DNA of 64,000 bases from Doryteuthis pealeii (lineage: Eukaryota; Mollusca; Cephalopoda; Myopsida; Loliginidae): NCBI GenBank assembly GCA_023376005.1, contig CM042139.1, forward strand, positions 135,103,745 to 135,167,744, written 5' to 3'. This document shows, piece after piece, positions 43,252-55,445 of this stretch (positions are counted from its first letter, which is position 1; each line of letters begins with the position of its first letter). Under the pieces are notes generated by a model. The model saw only the letters and a program-made list of their open reading frames with translations. It was not told where the DNA came from and did not search any database. Position numbers and translations under genes: made by a program.

Positions 43252-43360
43252 TGATCCGCAATTTCCGCACATTCAAACAAAAACTGATTTGATATTCGAG
43301 GAAATTGAATTATGAGAGGAACGAATTAGACTCGTAAGTCAATGATATATCTACATATTG
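43070..43360. mobile_element. decayed MITE-D interrupted by a TA array
   Basis: CATTTCAGTTTATA, then TA at 43206-43250, then AACTGATTTGATATTCGAGG and GGAACGAATTAGACTCGTAA, GTCAATG. This matches the right half of 1887-2328. Confidence 0.6.
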
Positions 43361-43784
43361 CTGCTCTTATCTTTAAGAAAATGATTAGTGTGCTGTTTGA
43401 TTTTAGGGTCATCATTTACTCTGAAAGGATTGAGATCAATTTTGCTTTACTGAATACCTTTTAGGCCATAGCTTGTTTGTTTCAAGGAAATTTCACAAAC
43501 ACACGAACCCAAGAAATTATCTCAGATGAAAGAATCGTAAGTCAAACTAATTGAAGGCAAAGCACGATCGTTATATATTAAATTTACGCCTTGACCGTCA
43601 GCAACCTTTGACGTATCATGAACATTTTGTTTACTTACAGTTGGTCCCTTTGAAATTAAAATATATTTAAACCAATGTTTTCAACTTTCTGTAACCCGAC
43701 TTCGCTATAATGAAGTCACACCACATCCTCATCAAAAGTTAATTGTATGTTTCGTTGACATAATAAAATGTATTAACAATCATT
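43361..43784. other. unassigned spacer
   Basis: A possible MITE-D end (GAATCGTAAGTCAAACTAAT) lies near 43529. Otherwise nothing is recognised. Confidence 0.4.
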
Positions 43785-44330
43785 AACAATCACTTAACTC
43801 GGTAGTCAGCCCTGTCGACTGGGATTTTAGAACACACCGACTGCACCTCTACAGAGAGGTAAGACGCCCCCCGAAAGGGACCATCTGTGGGCCGTGGGTG
43901 GTGACCCGTGATACTTAAGGACGGAATCCTGTTGTGTGAGCAGTCAATGACATACAACACCCCACTTTGGCCCTTACTTAGGCTAGACGGACGTTTGGAG
44001 AGGCTCCCTCAAAATCAATCGGCTGGTCAAGGTCTAGCACCTATATGATTGTCCCAAACCTATTGCCCTTATGGCAAGCCCCGACCCTTATTATCATATG
44101 GGTGCGACTAGGCCGTGACTGAGGGTCTCCATATCCTGGGTATGATGTTAAACTCTAACTGATGGTGAGGTTTCAGTTCTGGAGGTCAGGAGAATGTGAA
44201 GCACCCCTTCATCACCATTGCTCCCAGGTCCACTCTGACCCGGAGTGGTAGTACCAGTTAGGTTCCCATCTATAGGTTAAATAGAACATTTGTCTACAAA
44301 AATGAGTTCCAAATTATCGCTACGAATCTT
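43785..44330 (-). repeat. family R, longest and best preserved copy
   Basis: It runs, in minus orientation, from the downstream end (CTCGGTAGTCAGCCCTGTCG) through CACAACAGGATTCCGTCC (minus), GCCTAAGTAAGGGCCAAAG (minus) and GCACCCATATG to the ACCACTCCGGGTCAGAGTGG core (minus) and GGGAACCTAAC. It is less AT-rich than its surroundings. No ORF, tRNA box or LTR signature was found. Confidence 0.8.
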
Positions 44331-44934
44331 TCAAAACTTTGCTGGCTTTAAATGACCCACCGTCTTTGATATGCCGTAAAACAAACAAACAAATGAAATT
44401 ACCTGGATAGTTTCTGGAATACCTTCGCCACACAAACAGTTCTATCATCCTGTATTTGTGAATGAAGCGAAGAGATATCAGCACATTTTATTTTCTATAT
44501 AACTTTTTTCTTCTACTTAATCTGTTACTTTTAACATTTTAATGCAATTATTAATTTTTAAAAAGATTTAATGCTTTTAATATTATAATGAAATTAGTAT
44601 TTTTTAAAGAATTCAGAGTAAATATTTTAATGGATTTAGTTTAAGAGTTAAAACTAGATATTTTAGTGAAATTTGTATTTTTTCTAAAGATTTCAGACTA
44701 TGCATATTCTAATGAAATTAATATATTTTATAAAAAAAGTTATACGTAACTTGTAGGTAATGTTCTGTTCTTGGTAAAAAATTGTAGAAAATATAGTGTG
44801 CAATGTTTAAATTGTTACAATTCGAATTATTAATGTCGCTCGTGCGCTTTGTTTGTCTCATGTATAACCCTACATTTGCAACAAACGTAACATAACTTTT
44901 GCACAACATTGCAGATGTATGATAGATGTTACTG
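44331..44934. other. unassigned AT-rich spacer
   Basis: 44530-44730 contains a loose tandem of TTTTAATGAAATTAGTATTTT-like units, about 60 bp each. Confidence 0.4.
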
Positions 44935-45440
44935 TGTTGGTAATTGTACCTGTCCTAAACAAAATGGAATTATCAATACGCAGGTAATTATTGAACGTTT
45001 TTAACGGATAAAAAGCAAATATTTATTTCCATTTAATTTATGAATCTTTCACCGTTTTCCTAAAGAAGTTTATGTAAATAGATATATTAGGGTGAGTCAA
45101 AACTTTTGCAATATTGTGGAAAGGCGGAGCACAGTTCGGCAGTTCCGGATGTCTTTGATAATGTGATGAAAGTGATGAACCACTCTGGTATATGCATAGC
45201 TAGACTGATACTCTCCGAATGCTACTTGTCGGATTTACCTTTATAGCTAGAAGCACATCATCGGAATCCACTATTTTAGGCCTACCTGGCATTTCATCCC
45301 TTGAGGTTTTAGTAACCCGAGTAAAACTTATTCTAGCGCCGAGTAACTGTACTCGCACAACACATGTTTCTGGCTGCTTCTGCGATATTATGACTCAGTT
45401 TGTCCTCGTAAAACATAAGTTTCAGAATTAGACTACGTTG
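44935..45440 (-). pseudogene. mariner transposase N-terminal relic
   Basis: Minus-strand frames give AEAARNMCCASTVTRR, then DEMPGRPKIVDSDDVLLAIK, VNPTSSIRRVS, the mariner HTH and linker region (GRP motif). At 45091 TTAGGGTGAGTCAAAACTTT looks like a mariner inverted-repeat end. It lies much closer to the N-terminal region than in a full element, so the copy is internally deleted. Confidence 0.65.
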
Positions 45441-46399
45441 CACGTTTATCTGTGTGACTTTCAAATCCTACTTGGACTGAAGCAATGCAAAACGTGCTAG
45501 CGTACCAATCTCCACTATACTACCAACCATAACGGGTAAGTTCAACGGTTTAAACTGCTTCTGTCACGAGATATAGATGCTGCAAACCAGCACGCGCCAA
45601 AATTTTGTAAAAAACTTTAATTCATTTTTGTACGTTTTTTTTTTTTTATAAATTTCTGTTGTTCTTTTTAAACTAAGCTAAATACATGTCACCGACCCGA
45701 ACTTTGAATAGAAATCACTGTTCAAAAAACAACCTAATCCTTTTTAATATCCAATTTGCAGAATAAAAACAATTCGACATGTCGATATTGGATAGTCGAT
45801 ATATATTTACGAATGAATATAAAATGCATTGTAATTTTTCAAAGAAAATTAGATGAACTAAATTAAAAAATGGAGATAAAAAGAAGAAAGAAACCCCAAA
45901 ATAAAAACAAAATGAATTACTTAAAATTACAAGGAAATGAATAGGAACGGGAAATATTCATAAAAATATAAAGAAATGGAAAGGCGAAAAAGAAAAGAAT
46001 AATTGAAACAAAGCTCTTTCAATATCTGCTTCTATCGAGGCCTATCGGGATTCGTCCTCTGTGTATTGTATTAGGTGCTAAAAGCCTTGGATGAATTTCA
46101 GCAGCTGAACCTCCAACCAGAGAAATCCAGTCAATTGCTTAGTACATAATTTTAGTGGAGCATCCATGTTTACACTGTAAATCAGGCTCAAACTTTGATC
46201 ACGTTACCACAGCAGTGTCAACTATAAGCATGTATAGACAGAATGAAGTGTGCCAATGATTATGTTATGTCGAAAGTGTGGATATTTTTTTTACTCTATC
46301 TCGTTTATATTATCTATAAGCAAATATTTTTTAGGTAAATATTTTTGTTCGGTTTGGTTTTATGAATGGTAGAAATATTTTTCATTTATTTCATCTGTA
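45441..46399. other. unassigned spacer
   Basis: Nothing is recognised. Confidence 0.4.
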
Positions 46400-46590
46400 T
46401 TAATACATTTGTAGAATTACTAAACTGGTGGTTGACCCTCAGCAAAAACCTTCTAGCACCTATATGATAGACAAGGTTGGTTAATTGCCGTAAGATCAAT
46501 TTAAAGTATACAGTAAAACAATCAAATTGAAACTAGGGATTGACATGGCCAGGTGATTAATTGGGTCAAGCACCTCCGACGGCTCAAATG
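46400..46590 (+). repeat. family R, downstream block
   Basis: GGTGGTTGACCCTCAGCAAA, CCTTCTAGCACCTATATGAT and TTGACATGGCCAGGTGATTA align with 29130-29275. Confidence 0.6.
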
Positions 46591-47904
46591 AACAAGTATT
46601 TCTAGTTTCGATGTTTTAGATCTAGAATTATAAATTCCAAGCAGTAAGTTCGCGGCCTGGCCCCGGGGTATAAACCATCCTACTAAATATAAGTATACAG
46701 TTTTTCACTGCTTACCCTGAAAGATAGATAGACAGATAGAAGTATACTCCAAAGGATTGGATGTACCGCCTATAAATACAACGACTTGAAGTGCTACAAT
46801 TAGGAAGTTAGTTCTTGCTTGATTAGTGTGGGATGGATAATGCCACCCTCTTCACCAATCTAGATTTTGAATGATTTATGACCAATAATGGCAATTCAAT
46901 AACATCCTGTAACATAATGGTGGGGGAGCCATGAGTGTAACTCTGATATATGAATTAGCACGGAAAAGTTTTATAATGAAAATAAGAATTACGTGTTAGA
47001 TGAGAATGGAAAAATCTAAGGATGAATCATCATGAAGCCACATAGCATTGTTTGTATTGGATGAGTTGTGAGACGTGGCAAAGTGGGAGAGAGGAGAAGT
47101 GATAGGGGAGAATTGGAGTGAGTCTGGGATAATGCGAGAGAGTAAGACATGGGCTCTTGCTATCAACAATTGTAACTTTGGTGAAATTATAAACTTCACG
47201 AGAAAAAGATGTGGCCTTGTGTTATTATTTAAAACAATCCAAGATGTTCCCCAGCACACCAAGTTGATTTCCAGTCTCCAAACAGCAAGGAATTGTCTGC
47301 CAACTTCATATCAGCCCAGCAACTAATATTTGAGCCTTTCCAATGTAGTGCCGGTCGAGAGCTAAGTATTCAATTATTTCTATATCAAGTCATCATCACT
47401 CAATTCGAAGTAAGAACCTTAACGTAACACACCCGGCAACGAATGATCAAGCATAACGATCAGTACAGTCTTATAAGGACTCGTTGCAAAAAATAAAGGA
47501 AGGAGCTATTGAAACATGAATGTGTAAAATAATTCAATACTATCGTACCTCACAACACACAACTACAGGTCTATCGCAAACTGAACTTCTGAGGATACAA
47601 CAGCCGATCATTTGATCTCTAATGACCCGAAATGAATTCACAGGTAAATATAAATAGCACGACCTGTTTCCTCGTAAAATTCTATCCTAGAAAAGGTTTT
47701 CTTCGATCTTGGTACAGTGCTTTGTTTTCAATTTTATCCCTAGACAGAGAGATAGAGAGACAGGGACACCATAAATATATAGAAAATTACAGCCAGTACA
47801 TTAAATTGAAAATTATTGAAATTGAGATGCAAATTAAACAGCAACTACGTGGTATGTATTAATATTTCTGTACTATATAACAAATAATAACAGGAAGCAC
47901 TTAT
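46591..47904. other. unassigned spacer
   Basis: 46990-47330 is open on both strands (88 and 83 codons) and less AT-rich. No motif is recognised and the two frames are mutually antisense, so no gene is called. Confidence 0.35.
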
Positions 47905-48141
47905 GGTATTATGTTTATCACGGCTACCTGAGTTTAAATCCAGGACGAAGTTGTTTAAATTACACATAGTTCGAATACCCTTGGGAAAGGTATTCATCTA
48001 ACTATTATCCCTCACAGCTATGGGTAAACATTAGGGCGGACTGGGCTCTTTAATCTTGGTATATTACCTGGTCTAGGAAAAGGAAAACTCTGAATTAAAA
48101 CGTGTTAAACTCCACATATGAATTGACCTTCTGTCACATCT

Positions 48142-48142
<1 letters not shown>
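47905..48142 (+). repeat. SINE-A, head degraded
   Basis: GAGTTTAAATCCAGGACGAA (B box), GGGAAAGGTATTCATCTAAC, TATGGGTAAACATTAGGGCG, TTGACCTTCTGTCACATCTT, then a TA array. Confidence 0.8.

Positions 48143-48200
<58 letters not shown>
48143..48200. repeat. (TA)n microsatellite
   Basis: TA repeat joining the SINE-A 3' end to a TA-bounded element. Confidence 0.95.
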
Positions 48201-48201
<1 letters not shown>

Positions 48202-49190
48202 TAGTACAGAACCACCCTCCGGGAGGTGTATAAATTAATTAATTTTTGCCACGCTCTTTTGTAAAAAAATGTAAACAGCTCATTGAAATCTTCTTTTTTT
48301 AATGATAGACATAAAAATAGTTTTGTAAAATTCAAATAGATATGTTTTCTTTCTAATAAAACCAAGTGTCTAACAGTTAAATTCTAATGAATTCAAATAT
48401 TTAAGTTTTTTTTTCTCTTTAATGGGTGTCAAATGAAACAAATGTTTGTTTTATTTTATGATAGACTATAATCAAAACAGAACGTTGTTTTTTCACCGAA
48501 TATAAATTATCAATTAATATTATTAAGATTTTATTATAATCTTATTAATATCAATTAATAAATTTATTGCAAAATATCAAATTTAACTACCGAACATACT
48601 TTTATTTTTTTAAATCCCGGAGTCATTGAATCGGAAAAAAGAAGCAGATTGGATAACCATGCTTGATGAAACTGTCGTTAGAAAGAGTAATTATATTTTT
48701 TGTTACTGGGTCTGTTTTTAAGCAGAGGGGGTAAGCATGATTGATGAAACTGTTGTTAGATTTAATCTCGTAATGAAAAGTGGACATGTGCAAACCTAAA
48801 CCGGATACAGTTAAATACACACACACATCTTCAAATTTAATCTAAGAGAAAATTATATGACTATTTCTTGTTTGTAAATAATTTTCTCGTAACACTCTAT
48901 ATTTTAGATAACATTAAATATATATCAAAATAAAGTAAACTATATATTAATCAATAATACCGGTCCTGTATTCATTAAAACTTTTTTGATAAACAATGTG
49001 AATCGTTTAGTGTTGCATACATACTTTTTGGGTATATATAATATATAGTTGTTATTTATTCTACGTATTGATGATTTTGGCTATAGATTAAATACTCATT
49101 GATAAACGTACGCAATCCCTGAGGGTATTATGATGTAAGCACTGGCGTAGTTTTGGTTATAGACAGACACCGAATCTTCATTATAATAAG
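48201..49190 (+). repeat. TA-bounded dispersed element, about 1 kb
   Basis: It starts CTAGTACAGA at the TA array, has an imperfect hairpin ACCACCCTCCGGGAGGTG near the start, and ends AGACAGACACCGAATCTTCA then TTATAATAAGC. The end matches 20345-20370 and 143-180. 48653-48760 contains a local duplication (GCATGATTGATGAAACTGT-like). Non-coding. Confidence 0.6.
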
Positions 49191-49784
49191 CTATATATGC
49201 CAAATAACGAACACGTAGCAATACTGGATTTATTTTCAGGACACATACTAAAAGTATGTCTTCCTTGGTTTTATTTAGCAGTAAAAAAATCTATTTACAG
49301 ATAAGCTACAGCATTTCTTTTATTTAATTGCTGAACATAAGATATACCTTATACAAACTAGATTAAGTCATCTAAATTAATTGTGTAATTTTTCCCAATC
49401 ATTTCAGAGGGAAATATAGAATAATTCAATGTTGAGGAAAAAATAAGGAATGATCTTGTAATTTCTATTCCTAAAACATTTACCAGCATAAGCCAAGATG
49501 TACAAATTGTTCTACAGTTAAAGGAGAAAAAAACGTAATTGAACATCTGTCACGTGGGCTAAATTCATAAATGTTGCCAGAGGTGCATCAATCACACGAA
49601 TCTTGGGAAGCAGATTGCAAAAGAAGCTTACGAAGTTGATTGACAAACAAACTACACAACGCGCAAACAACTATACATATTCAAATATTTTTCAAGGAAA
49701 AAAAAATCAAAAAGCTGAATAGTTTCCAATCAAGATATAAAATACTGTGTAAGTATGGCCCCAATACGCTGTATAATAACTGAT
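49191..49784. other. unassigned AT-rich spacer
   Basis: Nothing is recognised. Confidence 0.4.
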
Positions 49785-50015
49785 AAGCCAAAATCTTCCA
49801 AGCCGTAGCCATATAGGGACCCCAACGAAACGTTTAGAGAAAAAGTTAAATGAGAACTACCCAAGTATGTTGTGTGCTATCTTGAATACATCTTGGAATC
49901 AGCACTGCACAAGAAAGCAGCTGTACGACCACTAAACTCCTATCACACAAACCATTCGAGTAAGACGAGCAAGACATAATGGACGCTGCTGGAGAAGTAA
50001 GAACGAATGTTATAT
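49785..50015 (+). pseudogene. LINE-S fragment
   Basis: CCAACGAAACGTTTAGAGAA (TKRLE), AGAACTACCCAAGTATG, TTGAATACATCTTGGAATCA (LNTSWNQ), AAAGCAGCTGTACGACC (KQLYDH), CACAAACCATTCGAGTAAGA (QTIRVR) and GCTGGAGAAGTAAGAACGAA (WRSKNE) follow the LINE-S order. Confidence 0.75.
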
Positions 50016-50871
50016 ATACCCTTCTTTTCTGTATATAATTCTATTGTTGTACTTATATGCAACTACGCTGGATCGGTTCGTCTCTTTTTAGAGCCGATTC
50101 TCCATTCCTCTGGACTCTTCCCTTCAGAACTCCCCATCTATACTCGATGTTGATTTTAGTAACGAAAACGAAGATTTGGTATATTCATAGGCTTTTTATT
50201 CAACACATGTTAACTATGAATGTCCAAAAGAAATATGAATAATGGAGACACGTCTGCCTCGTTGAAAACCTAAACTATAACTGCCAAAATTCCAAGTCCA
50301 GCTCCTGCTTCCACGGACTGAACCGACCAATCAGAGGACAGTCACAAGATCTGTGAATCTTCAAAGTTCAATGACTTCAATCAACCCCTTTTCGGCTATA
50401 CGGCTTTTGTATGTTATTACTCTGAACTAACGACTACTACTACAACTCGACCTTTGCTCCTACGCAACAATAATACATATTAATAACAGTATAGATTTCA
50501 GAACAGAAATGTAAAATGTTATTTTTAACACGTTAAATCATCATCTGAATACAGATTATTATTGAGCCATCTGTCGGTGTATTTGAGAACTTCCTGTATT
50601 TTAACTAGTTTCCTGGTATCGAATCACTTATCATTCGTAAGTCAATGATGCAGGTACTGAATATGTTTTCTGGTGTAAATAAATAATAAAAAAGTGTTGG
50701 GATTAAACCAACATGGTATTAACACTGAAACAGATTTGTTTCCCATTTTGGAAAGTGTGATATAGATTATTTTCATTTTATCAGCAAAACAAAACAAAAT
50801 AATTCGCCATTACTCCGGAAATAAGATTAACGTAAAGGGGAAATATATTTTCTGTTGATTTCTCTTTAAAT
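50016..50871. other. unassigned, with a MITE-D end
   Basis: 50560-50680 carries a decayed MITE-D end (TCATTCGTAAGTCAATGATG, CAGGTACTG). 50050-50470 is less AT-rich and unrecognised, possibly LTR-like, but no TG/CA limits were found. Confidence 0.35.
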
Positions 50872-50881
50872 TCTTCTTCTT

Positions 50882-50968
<87 letters not shown>
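50872..50968. repeat. (TTC)n-(TTA)n microsatellite
   Basis: About 13 TTC units, then about 20 TTA units. It sits at the 3' end of the minus-strand LINE-V copy. Confidence 0.95.
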
Positions 50969-50974
50969 TCACTC

Positions 50975-52185
50975 TTTGTGAGTTTTTCACACCAGCCTTA
51001 GTTGATGGTCTTTCACTAGAGTCTGGCAACAAGTCTCCTCAGGTTTCCATAACACTTCTAAGTATTCTGGCCGATTTCAACAATGCTGTTGTCTGGATGG
51101 TCTCTGATTTCCATTTCCTCTAGTTTAAAAAAAGTTTTTGGTGACCGTTCCAAGTGCAACAACTATAATTGGTATCACTTTCATCTTCACATTCCGCAGC
51201 CTTTTCAATTCTCTATTAAGATCCAGGTATTTATCTACCATTTGGGTTTCTTTCATCTTCACCCTGTGATTGACTGGAATTGCAAAATCTACAAGTTTAC
51301 AAGTTCCCTGTTTCTTGTTAATCAATACTAAGTCTAGTATTCTGGCTATATCAGGCAATTGGTTTTTATCTCAAAGTCCCAAATAATTTTTATGTGTTTC
51401 ATTCTCGAAAATCGATTCTGGTTCATGCATATACCATTTGTTGTATGGTCAGAATTTACCTTTTTTTTTGCATAATTCCCAGAGGATCACTTTTCCAAAA
51501 TAGCCGTTTAATACATGGATTATTGTCTCATCTCTGTCACTACACACCCTATATTTGCTCTTCAGTTGGGTCTTATCGACTTTGCTTTGATATAATTTAT
51601 TCTTATTGCCTTGTTTTGTGCAGCAATTATTAGTGACTCAGTTTCTCTCTTGAGGTTTCCTCTTCTTAACCATGTCCAGGTTTTTAATGCGCAACCTCCC
51701 CAATTTGCCGTTTGAAGTATCTATACAATTGTTTTTCTCTCCATTTCTGTTTTCTGTTTTTTGTTGTTTTTCTGTTTGTCCAAATGTTACAGTTGGTGTT
51801 ATTGGCTGCCTTATTTATTCATTATTTGGTCTTTTTTGTGTATTCTTCGGGTTCATGGATTGAGGCATCGACGCAATCATCTATATTGTCAAGACCTCTC
51901 CCCCTTCCTTTCTTTATATATATAACCTGTCCCTATTGTGTCTAGGATATAATGCCATGTGCGTCGTCATCAAACTTCTACTCTTTTAGTCAATCTGTCT
52001 GAGTTCCTCTTTTGTATATTTTAAGAATGGTTCAGAATATCTTATAATGAGGACGGACCAGGTATTTATTCCCTTGAAGATATTTCTGCTGGAGATCTTG
52101 GTTTTGAGGAGTTTTCTTGTTCTCTTGAGTTCTCCCTGAAAATACGTACGATGACAGCTCATTAAAATTTCACAGCCTGATTACA
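50975..52185 (-). pseudogene. LINE-V, last ~1.2 kb of ORF2
   Basis: Read right to left on the minus strand: KTKISSRNIFKGINTW, RKEGGRGLDNIDDCVDASI, KQKWREKQLYRYFKRQIGE, a zinc-knuckle remnant around 51560, then NKKQGTCKLVDFAVPVNHRV (51250-51320), DKYLDL, KVIPIIVVALGTV and ETIQT. It ends at 50985 with the decayed terminal hairpin (ACCAGCCTTAGTTGATGG) and the (TTA)n array. Scattered stops and frameshifts. Confidence 0.8.
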
Positions 52186-52489
52186 TCCGATTTCTCCCCA
52201 TCAGCAAAATCTTAAATCAAGAACCCTAATTAAATTGAATACCAACCGACTGGATTCGAAATCTAAAGAAGAAAAGGTAATTTTTAATGCTCTGTTTTCA
52301 AAAACCAATACGGAGTATATATTTCTTCAGACATTTCATCATTATCATCAGGTCGTGCTCGCAGCACAGATATCCATAACTCTCCCTCGCCAGCCGTCAC
52401 AATGGATCATCACCCTCGGGAGATCCCCTGTGAAGCATCGATAATCAGAGAGCTGGTCGATATAGGTCCTTGGTGAATGGTCTACACTA
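52186..52489. other. unassigned spacer with PLE-like fragment
   Basis: AATACGGAGTATATATTTCT then TCAGACATTTCATCATTATC is reminiscent of terminal PLE sequence. Not resolved. Confidence 0.25.
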
Positions 52490-52830
52490 ACTTGTTAATA
52501 TTCAGGTGTCCACAGGAGAATGTCATGAGTACGTCCCTGTTTCTCCAGCCGTGTCGATCATGCATTGTTCGTCTTATTCGGATAGTTTGTGTGATGGGGG
52601 AATGTAGTCGTGCATTTTCTTTCTTGGCGAGTGCTGTTTTCACGATTTGTTTAAGACAGTACACAGCATTATTGTGCAACTCCCATCTAGCTTATTCTCT
52701 TGGAGCTTCGTTAGGCTCCAAGTAGTGCAGTCGTATCATAGCACTGACACAACTACAGCTTGGAAGAATTGTCGCTTTATCTTATCAGTGAGATCAGATT
52801 TACATGTGATTGATTATCTGTCTATAGCAC
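52490..52830 (-). pseudogene. LINE-S fragment
   Basis: The minus-strand frame 52482-52679 shows LHSPITQTIRIRRTMHDRHG, WRNRDVLMTFSCGH. The upstream part has CCTAACGAAGCTCCAAGAG and CCAAGCTGTAGTTG. These match the PISQTIRVRRARHAGHCWRSKDE region. Confidence 0.8.
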
Positions 52831-52832
52831 AC

Positions 52833-52868
<36 letters not shown>

Positions 52869-53344
52869 ATTGAAAGAGACATAACATTGGCCGAGGAATG
52901 GTGCAAACGATTTTGATTTGACCTTATATACTGGTGATATAAAATCAAGTGTTAATAGTAAAACGTCTGGAAATTTAACTTTAAATAGTTAACTCATTCC
53001 CCCCCCCCCAAAAAAAAAAAAAAAACGGAGAATATCTAGTAGATAACAGATATCGCCATTTCAGTAGAAATTATATAACACTGAAGAAGGTTTTAAACTT
53101 GAGAAATACCTGAAATCCGAGAAAAAAAGAAGACACAGATAAAAAAGTAATAACAGTAAGTGATTGGAATCCTGTTATTTTTATCATGAAAACTTTTGGT
53201 GGTTTGTTTTTTTGGTTGGATTTTACGACATGTCAACACTTGTTGGGTTACTTTTTGGCAAATACATTTTGTTTTATTTATTTTTGGAGGGTACTGAATT
53301 TTTAAAGACTCATTTTTAAGCACATTTTTGTTAACTCATTTTAT
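52831..53344. other. (GT)n, C/A homopolymers and unassigned spacer
   Basis: (GT)n at 52838-52868. A C9-11 run then a 16-bp A run lie near 53002-53027. 53083-53112 has CTGAAGAAGGTTTTAAACTT then GAGAAAT, a hammerhead-like arrangement typical of PLE termini but isolated. Confidence 0.45.
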
Positions 53345-53830
53345 TCTACTTAACCCATAGATGGGACCCTAACAGGTACTACCACTCCGGTTCAAGGGGT
53401 GTAATGGTGATGAGCTTCAAAACTGGTACTTTACCATTAGATGCAGTTTAACGTCACACTCAGGATACTAAGGCTCTCATCCACCGTCTTCGAGCACAAA
53501 GGATAAAAAGGTCAGGGGCTTGCCATAAGAGCTATAGGGTCTGGATATTCATATAGGTGCTAAGGCTTTGCGTAACCAGTGGATTGATCGGAGGGGTCTT
53601 TCCGATCTCCCGTCAAACCTAAGCAAGGGCCAAGGCGGAGTGTTGCATGACATGGACTACTCAGCCACCAAGATTCCGTCTTTAAGCTTGCGAGTCTTCA
53701 CCCACGGCCAACAAGTTTGCACATTAGAGGGATTCTAGCTCTCTACAGAGATGCAGTCGGTGTACTCTACTGCACTAGCCGACAAGGCGGCATAAAAACT
53801 GTTTTAAATAAAGCCAAGGAAGAAAATAAC
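53345..53830 (+). repeat. family R, long copy
   Basis: ACCCATAGATGGGACCCTAA, CAGGTACTACCACTCCGG, GTGTAATGGTGATGAGC, GGGGCTTGCCATAAGAGCTA, ATATAGGTGCTAAGG, AAGCAAGGGCCAAGGCGGAG, GTGTTGCATGACATGGACT and CTCTACAGAGATGCAGTCGG run parallel to the reverse complement of 43840-44280. Confidence 0.8.
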
Positions 53831-54955
53831 CTTTTAATAGAATCGAAAAAAAAAAAAAAAAAAGAAAAAGAAAAGAAAACAACAATACATGCAATGTGAC
53901 TAGTTGTTACAGTCCTAATCAAAATCTATAGAGAAATCCCAATGCGGCATTTATAACGGATTTTGATTGATTTATTTATTCATGCTTTAGGCTTGGAATT
54001 TTCCGATTTTCCAGCGGTGAAGATCAATATGTCCTCAAGATCAATTCATTGAATATTTTATAGAAAAAACATCCGACAAACGACTATTACTCTTATAAAT
54101 ACATTTCTGTTTTGATTTTCTCTCTAATTTATTCAATGTTCGACTTATTAATTATTTTGTTTTTCCTTTTTCCTTCGGGGTTAATTTTAATCGTTTTTTT
54201 TAAATAATTAGCTGCTTGTTTCTTACATTATAGCTTGACTGAATTCGTTCTTTTATTACAATTTAATTTTCTATCTTTTTTCTATCTTTTTTCTTTATTT
54301 ATTTCCTCTTTCATTTCTTTCTTTCTTTCTTTGATTTTATTTCTTAATTTACACATGGTTTAGTTTAACCGTATCATTTTTCCTACTTTGACTTATGTTC
54401 TGATTTTACTTACCTTTTTTACTTGTTTCTCTTCTTTATTTATATATTCATTTATTTATCTGTTTATTTAATTATTTACAGATTTGATTTGGTTTAATCG
54501 TGTTTCTTTTTTTATTTGACCTAAGTTTCATTTTCACTTTTATCTTTTTACTTGTTTGATTTAATCGTTTTTTTCTGTTTTCTTTCCTTCTTTCCTTCTT
54601 AATTTGGTCTTTGACTTATGGTTTGGTTCCACTTTTCTTTTATTTACTTGTTCAACTTCTTTCTTTCTTTTTTCTTCCTTTGACTTCAGTTGTTTTTTTT
54701 TGGGGGGGGTCATTTTTTTCTTTTATCTACTTAAAGCTTGTTACACAATTTTATCCCTTCCTTTCTTTCTTTCTTTCGTTACACATAATTTGGTTTAACC
54801 ATTTCATTCTTTCATTATTTACATGAATGTTTTTGTCTTTTTTCACTTCGATTCTTTTTGTTTCTTCGCTCATTCAATTGTTTGTTTCTTTCTGTTTTTC
54901 ATTGTTTTTTTTTTCATCACGCTAAAAGTTAATGAGGTTAGTTGAATGAAAATCA
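53831..54955. other. A tract and long pyrimidine-rich stretch
   Basis: A-rich at 53846-53880. 54120-54930 is strikingly T/C-rich on the plus strand, with TTTCTTTCTTTC microtracts. Frames here are phenylalanine/leucine-rich artefacts. Confidence 0.6.
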
Positions 54956-54959
54956 AGAC

Positions 54960-55370
54960 TAAATCGTTGCACACGAACACCTGGTTAATATAAGTGTTTG
55001 CTGGTTGGCTAAACAATGGTGCATCCATCTGATAACATCGCCTAAGATTTAGTAATTAATTACACAGCAGTGTCCAAGATGTTTTGTTCTTTGAACTTGG
55101 ATGGTTTATGTGATGGGAGGTAAGTGGCCGTATTCCTGCTGTTTCGTAGGCTGCTTCTTCTAAGATTTTCCAAAACAGCACATAACAAACTTGTGTATTT
55201 CCAGACTAGTATCTTTACAAGCGCTTTGTTGGAGATCAAGTGGTGAAGCCATACTGTATTACCGACACGGCTACAGCTTGGAGGAATACACCTTTTTATT
55301 TTATTTGTGAGATCCTATTTCCCTATAGTGGATAAATTGTCAAAACCCATCCATGTACCGTAATTACCAT
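54960..55370 (-). pseudogene. LINE-S fragment
   Basis: The minus strand from 55280: CTCCAAGCTGTAGCCGTGTC, TACAGTATGGCTTCACCAC (VLQYGFTT), then GGAAATACACAAGTTTGTTA and AGCAAACACTTATATTAACC near the left end. Degraded. Confidence 0.65.
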
Positions 55371-55385
55371 GCTTTGCCTAATTTT

Positions 55386-55390
<5 letters not shown>

Positions 55391-55442
<52 letters not shown>
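55391..55442. repeat. (AAT)n microsatellite
   Basis: About 17 AAT units between two LINE-S copies in opposite orientation. Confidence 0.95.
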
Positions 55443-55443
<1 letters not shown>

Positions 55444-55445
55444 TA

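Noticed and set aside
46996..47326. 88- and 83-codon overlapping frames
   Set aside because: They are mutually antisense, motif-free and without promoter or splice context.
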